DNA from: Anderseniella sp.
Lineage (GTDB): Bacteria; Pseudomonadota; Alphaproteobacteria; Rhizobiales; Aestuariivirgaceae
DNA length: 6,856 nt
Reading direction: 5' to 3'
Assembly (NCBI GenBank): GCA_013041995.1
Contig: JABDRA010000468.1
Span: forward strand, 1-6,856
The position numbers and the translations under genes are program-made. Below the pieces are notes generated by a model that saw only the letters and a program-made list of their open reading frames with translations, was not told the DNA's origin and did no database searches. Below, piece after piece: positions 1 to 5,207 of this stretch. How positions within the stretch are numbered: the first letter of the stretch is position 1; each line of letters begins with the position of its first letter.

Positions 1-683
1 CGTCCCAGTCGTCCATTTCCATCTGCAAATGGATGGATTGCTTCAAATTGGTAGTGAACCAACGCCGCTTCAATAAGGAACGGCAGATCGTTTCTGCTCT
101 CCCGGTTGATGTAGCTTTCGAGATCGTCCATGCATTTCTGGGTTTCCAATGCAGGAGGTGGAATGTATCGAGCTTCTTGGATATGCAAAGCCCCGATCCA
201 ATTTTGCGTATTCTTGTATTCTCCTGGTCGTTTTTGCACCCCGCGATTATCGCTTAGACCTTGCAATAGTCGAAAGTGCGCCTCCTTAATGAGGCAATGG
301 CAAATTGGCATTTTTGGTAAAGATAATAATGCACCTCTAAGCGCATTAATGTAGTTGAGCACTTCTCTTGTAGATTCATCCGTCGCGATGCCATCTGCCG
401 CTTCCAAAATAGCTAGTTTATCTGCGCTCGTGTACGTGCCTTCCATCGCTGACGAAGTTAATGCTTCGCGCCGTTGAAGTGGATTTACGAGCATGTAGGG
501 GTTTTGCAAACGTCGGCATGCCCCTTTTAGCTCGCCGATTGCTTGCATAGCATCACCTAGCGCAACTGCGATTGGTTGCATGTCAATCTTAGGCGGCAGA
601 GGATTTGGAACAAACGCCATCTGACGCTCAATTGTGGTTACCAACTGGCCGCTGTCCGAATTTGCAAACTCGTTGTAGTTCAT
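1..683 (-). CDS. Fic-family protein (AMP-transferase), C-terminus cut by the window edge
   Basis: The minus-strand frame is open from ATG at 683-681 to the left edge: 227 complete codons and no stop. Near the end it reads HPFADGNGRLG (residues 217-227) and the next codon begins CG, so it most likely completes the Fic motif HPFxDGNGRxxR. Upstream, RPGEYKNTQNWIG (152-164) is the usual flap region of this family. SSAMEG at 77-82 matches the inhibitory-helix motif (S/T)xxxE(G/N), placing it in the class with an N-terminal autoinhibitory helix. Fic enzymes transfer AMP from ATP to Ser/Thr/Tyr of target proteins in the cytoplasm; the motif His is catalytic. Comparable proteins are usually about 350-400 residues, so roughly the last third is missing here. 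The target is unknown. No strong Shine-Dalgarno precedes the ATG. Base composition is clearly AT-richer than the operon (21 of 60 G/C at 301-360 versus 37 of 60 at 1801-1860), suggesting a separate, probably acquired gene. Confidence 0.93.
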   Translation of the reverse strand, partial: MNYNEFANSDSGQLVTTIERQMAFVPNPLPPKIDMQPIAVALGDAMQAIGELKGACRRLQNPYMLVNPLQRREALTSSAMEGTYTSADKLAILEAADGIATDESTREVLNYINALRGALLSLPKMPICHCLIKEAHFRLLQGLSDNRGVQKRPGEYKNTQNWIGALHIQEARYIPPPALETQKCMDDLESYINRESRNDLPFLIEAALVHYQFEAIHPFADGNGRLG

Positions 684-712
684 TGGTGTTATCTAAAATT
701 ACCCAACATCGA

Positions 713-740
713 ATTATACTAAACGGGAGTTTCCTATAAC
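713..740 (-). promoter_or_regulatory. Candidate promoter for the Fic gene
   Basis: On the minus strand a perfect -10 hexamer TATAAT lies at 718-713, 29 nt upstream of the Fic ATG, giving a short expected leader. The -35 side is weak: GTTATA at 740-735 with a 16-nt spacer matches only half of TTGACA. This suggests the Fic gene has its own promoter rather than depending on read-through from the operon. In this AT-rich spacer a TATAAT could also arise by chance. Confidence 0.35.
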
Positions 741-887
741 ACACAAGTGCTCTGTTCTACAAAAGTAAGATTTAGTGATACTAGATATGGTGCCCCAAAC
801 ATGACGAAACACAATCACCAATTTCAATGGGACGCGGTGAATTTATCCGCACTATGCATTATCGTACCCGAGAAATATGGCAGGTTG

Positions 888-953
888 TGCTGGCATGATC
901 TTCCCCCAATGAATTGGTCCATCGTAAAAGTGAGCAGAAGGAGGACTGGAGTT
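888..953 (+). pseudogene. Possible scrap of an IS5-type transposase N-terminal region
   Basis: The plus-strand frame encodes CWHDLPPMNWSIV followed by KVSRRRTGV. This loosely resembles the conserved N-terminal block of IS5-family transposases (PWRDLP, then W-x-x-V, then RRW-x-x-x-GV) with a few residues lost. Only about 22 codons look related. The frame then runs on antisense into the alcohol dehydrogenase gene, so no intact transposase is present and no terminal repeats were found around it. The whole 684-958 spacer is AT-richer than the operon and holds no gene I can support on either strand. The resemblance is short and could be chance. Confidence 0.2.
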
Positions 954-958
954 CACCC

Positions 959-2104
959 CTATATACACTCCAGAAACAGGGCCCTGGTATTCTCAGTCGT
1001 CATTTTCACCGGATTGCCGCCGACGCTGGGGTCTTCCAACGCCATGGCAGTCAGTTCATCTACGCGATCCGTATCCACGCCCATGTCGCCCAGCCGGCCC
1101 GGAATGCCCAGTTCCGCATTGAGGCTTTCGACAAATGTCAGGAAACCGTCGAAACCGCCCTTGATGCCCATATAGGCGGCTGCTGCGTTGATGCGGTCCT
1201 CGATTTCAGGCCGGTTGAACACCAAGACGGCTGGAATGCACACGGCATTGGTAGTGCCGTGATGGGTATTGTAGACAGCGCCGATCGGGTGTGACAGCGC
1301 ATGTACCGCGCCGAGGCCCTTCTGGAACGCCGTAGCCCCCATGCAGGCGGCCGCCATCATCTGGGCCCGGGCTTCCATGTCTGTGCCATCGGCATAGGCA
1401 CGCGGCAGATACTCCTTGACCAGCCGCATGCCCTCCAGCGCCATGCCCTGGCTCATCGGATGGAAATGCGGGCTTGAATAGGCTTCCAGGCAGTGGGCAA
1501 ATGCATCCATGCCGGTGCCTGCGGTAATGGCCGGCGGCATGCCGACCGTCAGTTCGGGATCGCAGATAACCACGGTAGGCAGGACCTTGGGATGGAAGAT
1601 GATCTTCTTCACATGGGTCTTGGAATTGGTGATGACGCTGGCGCGCCCCACTTCCGATCCCGTTCCCGCCGTCGTCGGCACCGCAATGATCGGCACAATG
1701 GCGTCCGCATCGGCCCGCGTCCACCAGTCGCCGACATCCTCGAAATCCCAGACCGGCCTGGTCTGGCCGGCCATGAAGGCGACCATCTTGCCCAGATCAA
1801 GACCCGAACCGCCGCCAAAGGCGATCACACCGTCATGACCGCCATCGCGAAACACCTTCAGGCCTGCCTCGAGATTGATCTCGTTGGGGTTGGGATCGAC
1901 ATCGGCAAAGATGGCCCGGCCAAGACCCGCCGCGTCCATCAGGTCAAGGGTTGTTGCGGTGATCGGCAGATCCCGCAAGCCCCTGTCGGTGACAAGCAAC
2001 GGTTTACTTATGCCGGCCTGCGCACAAGCCTCGCCGATTTCGGCAATACGGCCGTTACCAAAACGGATTGCGGTCGGATACGACCAGTTAGCAGTCAGGT
2101 TCAT
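959..2104 (-). CDS. Iron-containing (group III) alcohol dehydrogenase
   Basis: This 381-residue cytoplasmic NAD(P)-dependent dehydrogenase has the normal length for the Fe-ADH family (FucO/AdhB-like). The nucleotide-binding motif FGGGSGLDLGK is at residues 96-106. The metal ligands by family pattern are D200 and H204 (GMDAFAH), H268 (VHALSHPIG) and H282 (NTHHG); H272, the second conserved His, is also present, so the enzyme looks intact. The expected reaction is reversible oxidation of a primary alcohol to an aldehyde, which the preceding aldehyde dehydrogenase could take to the acid. The start is the ATG at 2104-2102, because the family N-terminus (MNLTANWSYPTAIRFG) begins there. It overlaps the ALDH stop as ATGA, a sign of translational coupling, and AAGG lies 7 nt upstream (2115-2112). 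Nearby enzymes suggest a gamma-glutamyl amino alcohol as substrate, but this is inference. No terminator hairpin is visible after the TAG at 961-959. Confidence 0.95.
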   Translation of the reverse strand: MNLTANWSYPTAIRFGNGRIAEIGEACAQAGISKPLLVTDRGLRDLPITATTLDLMDAAGLGRAIFADVDPNPNEINLEAGLKVFRDGGHDGVIAFGGGSGLDLGKMVAFMAGQTRPVWDFEDVGDWWTRADADAIVPIIAVPTTAGTGSEVGRASVITNSKTHVKKIIFHPKVLPTVVICDPELTVGMPPAITAGTGMDAFAHCLEAYSSPHFHPMSQGMALEGMRLVKEYLPRAYADGTDMEARAQMMAAACMGATAFQKGLGAVHALSHPIGAVYNTHHGTTNAVCIPAVLVFNRPEIEDRINAAAAYMGIKGGFDGFLTFVESLNAELGIPGRLGDMGVDTDRVDELTAMALEDPSVGGNPVKMTTENTRALFLECI

Positions 2105-3483
2105 GTGAGTGCCTTTTTGAGATGATATGATTTGGGTCTGGTAAGATTGCGATATCCGATGACCGACAGAGCACCGCCCCGGCCAGTATCCTTGCAGCCG
2201 GTCCAGCACAATGCCGGGTCAAGATAATCACAGCGGTTCATGAACACGGTGCCGGTCTCGATGTCGCGCCCGATGCGGGCGGCGCTGTCTGCATCTGCCG
2301 TCCACAAGGACGCCGTGAGGCCAAAGTCGCTGTCGTTCATCAGCCGGATCGCCTCGGCGTCATCGGAGACCTTCATGATGCCGACGACGGGACCGAAACT
2401 TTCCTCGCGCATGACGCGCATGTCGTGGGTCACATTGGTGAGGATCTGGGGAGCCAGATAGGTGCCGCCATCATCGGCGAAAGCGGCTGTATCGATGTGA
2501 GCCTTCGCACCCTGGCCGATGGCCTCGGCAGTCTGGCTGCGCACCAGATCGGCAAAGCGGACATTGGCCATCGGGCCCAGTGTGGTTGCCTGGTCGAGCG
2601 GATTGCCCAGCTGATAGCCGGAGACGATGCCTACGGCTTTTTCCACGAAGGCATCAAAGAGTTTTTCAGTGACGTAGATGCGTTCGATACCGCAGCAGCA
2701 CTGGCCTGAATTGAACATGGCGCCATCGATGAGGGTGTCCACGGCGCTATCAAGGTCGGCATCTTCCATCACATAGCCCGGGTCCTTGCCGCCAAGCTCC
2801 AGACCCAGTGCGGTGAAGGTTCCCGCAGCAGCCTGTTCCATGGCCATGCCACCGCCGACCGAGCCGGTGAAATTCACAAAGCCGAACGATTTCGCAGCGA
2901 TCAGGGCAGAGGTGGTTTCATGATCCAGGAAGATGTTCTGGAACACGTCTTCCGGCACGCCTGCCTGGATGAACGCAGACACCAGCCGTTCGCCGGCTAG
3001 CAGGGTCTGCGTGGCGTGCTTCAGAATAACGGCATTGCCGGCAATCAGCGCCGGTGCGACGGTGTTGATGGCGGTCAGGTAGGGGAAATTCCACGGCGCA
3101 ATTACCAGCACCACGCCGTGCGGTTCGTGCTCAATTCGGCGTTCAAACCTGTCTGAGTCCTCAATGACGATGGGTTTGAGCGCATCAACCGCAATGTCGG
3201 CCATATGCGAGGCGCGTTCATCTACGCCGCCGAACTCGCCGCCATAGCGCACCGGGCGGCCCATCATGTGGGCGATTTCCGGCACCACTTCGTCATTCAT
3301 CTCGCCCAGCCGGGCCAGGCCCTTGCGGACCAGTGAGATGCGCTCGTCCAGCGGACGCACAGCCCAGGCTTCTTGCGCCTTGCGGGCCCGGTCAACTATG
3401 CCTTGAGCCTGCGCCATGGAGGCAACCGGGCGCTCGGCAAATACCGATCCGTCAATCGGTGAAATACATTTCAACGTGCTCAT
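2101..3483 (-). CDS. NAD(P)-dependent aldehyde dehydrogenase, PuuC-like role
   Basis: This 460-residue ALDH-superfamily enzyme is slightly shorter than the common 480-500. Catalytic elements are present: N132 in APWNFPY, K155 in ILKHA (usually KPS, here K-H-A), the general base E229 in LELGGKDP, and the nucleophile C263 in NSGQCCCGIER, within an unusual run of three cysteines. EESFGPV (360-366) supplies the conserved E-x-F cofactor contact. It oxidises an aldehyde to a carboxylate in the cytoplasm. The ATG at 3483-3481 gives the usual N-terminus (MSTLKCISPIDGSVFAERP). That ATG directly follows the CTAG boundary of the inserted element, and no proper Shine-Dalgarno is seen: the nearest AGG is 12 nt away, inside the terminal repeat. 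Its stop overlaps the ADH start. With the ligase upstream and Fe-ADH downstream, the likely substrate is a gamma-glutamyl-amino aldehyde; this is inferred. Confidence 0.95.
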   Translation of the reverse strand: MSTLKCISPIDGSVFAERPVASMAQAQGIVDRARKAQEAWAVRPLDERISLVRKGLARLGEMNDEVVPEIAHMMGRPVRYGGEFGGVDERASHMADIAVDALKPIVIEDSDRFERRIEHEPHGVVLVIAPWNFPYLTAINTVAPALIAGNAVILKHATQTLLAGERLVSAFIQAGVPEDVFQNIFLDHETTSALIAAKSFGFVNFTGSVGGGMAMEQAAAGTFTALGLELGGKDPGYVMEDADLDSAVDTLIDGAMFNSGQCCCGIERIYVTEKLFDAFVEKAVGIVSGYQLGNPLDQATTLGPMANVRFADLVRSQTAEAIGQGAKAHIDTAAFADDGGTYLAPQILTNVTHDMRVMREESFGPVVGIMKVSDDAEAIRLMNDSDFGLTASLWTADADSAARIGRDIETGTVFMNRCDYLDPALCWTGCKDTGRGGALSVIGYRNLTRPKSYHLKKALT

Positions 3484-3487
3484 CTAG
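3484..3487. repeat. Left CTAG boundary of the inserted element
   Basis: CTAG lies between the ALDH start codon (3481-3483) and the left terminal inverted repeat. An identical CTAG sits at the right end (3751-3754). The pair reads as a 4-bp target duplication, but because CTAG is palindromic it could equally be part of the inverted repeats, or the duplication could be only TA. Confidence 0.5.
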
Positions 3488-3517
3488 GGTCAGAACCTAT
3501 TAATGTTATCCATTCTG
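3488..3517 (+). repeat. Left terminal inverted repeat
   Basis: It starts GGTCAGAACC, continues TATTAATGTT and ends ATTCTG. Compared with the reverse complement of 3720-3750, it differs at four positions plus one single-base gap. The first ten bases (GGTCAGAACC) are nearly self-complementary. Confidence 0.8.
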
Positions 3518-3525
3518 CGGGAGGA

Positions 3526-3605
3526 TATTTTGCCTTTGGCAAGGCGAGAGGTCGCAGGAAACCGTCCGGTTTTCAAGACCTTTCGACGATGCCAGGGGCA
3601 AAATA
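3526..3605. repeat. Long hairpin 1 inside the element
   Basis: Three nested stems line up. The outer arms 3526-3540 and 3591-3605 pair at all 15 positions if G-U is allowed. The middle arms 3545-3553 and 3577-3585 pair at 9 of 9 with one G-U. The inner arms 3557-3564 and 3567-3574 pair at 8 of 8 with one G-U, leaving a very tight loop. Small bulges separate the stems. The consistent nesting suggests selection for a folded form in RNA or a cruciform in DNA. Confidence 0.75.
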
Positions 3606-3620
3606 GACCCCGCCCTTCGG

Positions 3621-3720
3621 GTTTGAAAGAAAACACCCGCCTGACGGCGAAAAATGCTCGACAAGGCACAAAGCCTTGCCTTGCGCTTTTTAACCGTCAT
3701 TCGAATGTTTTCTTTCAAAC
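3621..3720. repeat. Long hairpin 2 inside the element
   Basis: The outer arms 3621-3635 and 3706-3720 are a perfect 15-bp inverted repeat (GTTTGAAAGAAAACA). Inside are TGACGG (3642-3647) with CCGTCA (3694-3699), an A5 (3650-3654) with a T5 (3687-3691), and CAAGGC (3662-3667) with GCCTTG (3673-3678), which closes a 5-nt loop ACAAA. The hairpin ends exactly where the right terminal repeat begins. Confidence 0.78.
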
Positions 3721-3750
3721 AGAATTGCATAAGATTAATGGGTCCTGACC
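3720..3750 (-). repeat. Right terminal inverted repeat
   Basis: Read on the minus strand from 3750 it starts GGTCAGGACC, continues CATTAATCTT and ends ATTCTG, mirroring the left repeat. Its outer end is followed by CTAG at 3751-3754. Confidence 0.8.
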
Positions 3751-3754
3751 CTAG
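3751..3754. repeat. Right CTAG boundary of the inserted element
   Basis: This is the second copy of the boundary tetramer, two bases downstream of the ligase stop codon (3759-3757) in the direction of transcription. It matches 3484-3487. Confidence 0.5.
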
Positions 3755-3756
3755 TG

Positions 3757-5124
3757 TCAGGACCTTTCAAACCCGCGGGCAATCTCCCAGTCGGTCACCC
3801 GGCGATCATATTCAAACTGCTCCCATTCGGCAGCGTGGACATAATGGTCCACCACCTCGTCTCCCATGGCAGCGCGCAGCATTTTTGACTTCTTCAGCGC
3901 CGCGGCTGCGTCACGCAAAGTGGACGGGATCTCGCGGGCACGTTTTGCCGCGTAGGCATCACCCTTGAATTCGGGCTCCAGCTCCATATTGTTCTCGATG
4001 CCGGAAATACCGGCCGCGATCTGGGCAGCGAATGCCAGATACGGGTTGAGGTCGGAGCCGCCGACCCGGCACTCGACGCGAACCGCCTTGCCGCTGCCGC
4101 AGATGCGGTATCCGGCTGTGCGGTTGTCCAGCGACCAGATCGCCTTGGTCGGCGCGAACGTACCGGCCTGGAAGCGCTTGTATGAGTTGATGTTGGGTGC
4201 CAGGAAGCAGGTGAACTCCGAGGCATGGGCCAGCAGGCCGGCCAGATACTGCCGCATCATGTCCGACATGCCGTATTCGCCTTCAGGATCGTGGAAGCGG
4301 GCTTCACTGCCATCCTTCGACCATAGCGACTGATGCACATGCGACGATGATCCGGCTGCTTCATAGTCCCACTTCGCCATGAAGGTTGCAGCACGTCCTT
4401 GCGCCCAGGCGATTTCCTTGACCCCGTTCTTGGTGATCACATGGTTGTCGGCAGCGGTCAGGGCATCGGCGTATTTGACATTGATCTCTTCCTGCCCGGC
4501 CCAGGCTTCGCCCTTGGAACACTCGACAGGGATGCCGGCGCCATAAAGTCCGTTGCGGACAGCGCGCATGACATCTTCTTCCTTGGTGGTCTGGAACAGA
4601 TGATAGTCTTCATTGTAGGGGCTGATCAGGTTCATGTCGCGATAACCCTGCGCATGAGCTTCTTCAAAACTTTCCTCAAACAGGTAGAACTCAAGCTCCG
4701 ATGCCATCATCGCCGACAGGCCCATGGCCTCGAGACGGGCGATCTGCTTTTTCAGGATGGCGCGTGGCGAGACCGGAATGTCCTCATGGCCGTGATGGTC
4801 CATGACATCGCACAACACAAACGCCACGCCCTCCTGCCACGGCAGGCGGCGCAGGGTGGCCAGGTCCGGCTTCATCATGTAGTCGCCATAGCCCTTTTCC
4901 CAGCTGGCGGACTTGTAGCCCGGCACCGGTTCCATCTCCATGTCGACGGTCATGAGATAGTTGCAGCTGTGGGTTTCGTTTATGGCAGAGTCAAGAAAGT
5001 GCTGCGCGTGAAAGCGCTTGCCCATCAGCCTGCCCTGCATGTCGACCTGCGCCATGATGACGGTGTCGATCTCGCCTGCCTCGACAGCTTTCGTCAGTTC
5101 GGCAATTGTCAGTAATCCCGGCAT
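3757..5124 (-). CDS. Glutamine-synthetase-like gamma-glutamyl-amide ligase (PuuA/IpuC-type)
   Basis: This 455-residue member of the glutamine synthetase superfamily probably joins the gamma-carboxyl of glutamate to an amine, with ATP hydrolysis, rather than to ammonia. The beta-Grasp N-domain spans roughly 1-105 and the catalytic domain the rest. Visible active-site elements are E143/E145 (ASELEFYLFE), E206 and E213 (GEAWAGQEEI, in place of the classical E-x-x-PGQ-x-E), H262 (GSSSHVHQSL), N311-R317 (NINSYKR), R335 (DNRTAGYR) and E351-x-R353 (VECRVGGSDLNP). I see no adenylylation-type tyrosine motif near the C-terminus as in GlnA. GSSSHVH and GEAWAGQEE depart from true GS and fit the amine-ligase branch (PuuA, IpuC, actinobacterial GlnA3/GlnA4). 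The ATG at 5124-5122 has GGGAGG (5135-5130) 5 nt upstream. The gene lies between a TRAP binding protein and two oxidising enzymes, pointing to catabolism of an imported amine. The exact amine is not readable from sequence. Confidence 0.93.
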   Translation of the reverse strand: MPGLLTIAELTKAVEAGEIDTVIMAQVDMQGRLMGKRFHAQHFLDSAINETHSCNYLMTVDMEMEPVPGYKSASWEKGYGDYMMKPDLATLRRLPWQEGVAFVLCDVMDHHGHEDIPVSPRAILKKQIARLEAMGLSAMMASELEFYLFEESFEEAHAQGYRDMNLISPYNEDYHLFQTTKEEDVMRAVRNGLYGAGIPVECSKGEAWAGQEEINVKYADALTAADNHVITKNGVKEIAWAQGRAATFMAKWDYEAAGSSSHVHQSLWSKDGSEARFHDPEGEYGMSDMMRQYLAGLLAHASEFTCFLAPNINSYKRFQAGTFAPTKAIWSLDNRTAGYRICGSGKAVRVECRVGGSDLNPYLAFAAQIAAGISGIENNMELEPEFKGDAYAAKRAREIPSTLRDAAAALKKSKMLRAAMGDEVVDHYVHAAEWEQFEYDRRVTDWEIARGFERS

Positions 5125-5129
5125 TCAAT

Positions 5130-5135
5130 CCTCCC
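5130..5135 (-). promoter_or_regulatory. Strong ribosome binding site of the ligase gene
   Basis: GGGAGG on the minus strand, 5 nt before ATG, fixes the ligase start. It contrasts with the absence of any comparable site before the ALDH gene behind the inserted element. Confidence 0.8.
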
Positions 5136-5158
5136 GACGGACATAAAAACATGGACAC

Positions 5159-5187
5159 GCCGGCCCCAAGCATCTCTTGGGGCCGGC
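5159..5187 (-). terminator. Strong hairpin between binding-protein gene and ligase (attenuator or mRNA-stabilising stem)
   Basis: This is a perfect 12-bp GC-rich stem (5159-5170 with 5176-5187) and a 5-nt loop, 20 nt after the binding-protein stop. On the minus strand the T5 run (5149-5145) starts 9 nt after the stem rather than immediately, so it is a poor intrinsic terminator. Such stems often protect an upstream mRNA from 3' decay or partly attenuate transcription, letting the periplasmic protein be made in excess of downstream enzymes. That role is inferred. Confidence 0.6.
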
Positions 5188-5207
5188 CTGCAATCAGGGT
5201 GAGACGA

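Larger units (their letters stand above)
3488..3750. mobile_element. MITE-like non-coding element, 263 bp, inserted in the operon
   Basis: The segment between ligase and ALDH is bounded by imperfect terminal inverted repeats (3488-3517 and 3720-3750) flanked by CTAG on both sides. The interior is two consecutive long imperfect palindromes, 3526-3605 and 3621-3720, joined by a short C/G-rich linker. Short open frames inside it do not resemble proteins and follow the palindromes. Without a transposase it would have to be mobilised in trans, as MITEs are. Alphaproteobacterial intergenic mosaic elements with paired palindromes (for example RIME of rhizobia) are another possible class; I cannot name the family. 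Deleting it with one CTAG joins ligase TGA, CACTAG and ALDH ATG, an ordinary 6-nt operon gap, which supports insertion into a pre-existing operon. Neither hairpin is followed by a T-run on the minus strand, so it does not look like an intrinsic terminator. Confidence 0.78.

Noticed and set aside
747..1175. Plus-strand open frame of 142 codons from the spacer into the ADH region
   Set aside because: Half is antisense to the ADH; only a short part recalls a transposase, so it is noted as a possible fragment, not as a gene.
1493..2125. Plus-strand open frame of 210 codons opposite the alcohol dehydrogenase
   Set aside because: It is antisense to an intact Fe-ADH with all metal ligands; its His/Arg-rich composition is typical of an antisense frame.
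2105..2209. Upstream start for the alcohol dehydrogenase at 2209
   Set aside because: The extra 35 residues are unlike the family N-terminus and lie over the ALDH coding end; the ATG at 2104 gives the standard length and an ATGA overlap.
3503..3748. Open frames on both strands (3503-3748 plus, 3506-3730 minus) within the inserted element
   Set aside because: They share sequence because of the palindromes, resemble no transposase or other protein, and end inside the terminal repeat; the element is best read as non-coding.
3484..3756. Reading the hairpins between ligase and ALDH as an intrinsic terminator
   Set aside because: Neither long stem is followed by a T-run on the transcribed strand, and the terminal inverted repeats with CTAG ends explain the region better.
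4399..5115. Long plus-strand open frame of 238 codons opposite the ligase gene
   Set aside because: It lies entirely antisense to a well-conserved glutamine-synthetase-like gene, has no recognisable domain and is explained by GC-rich codon use on the other strand.
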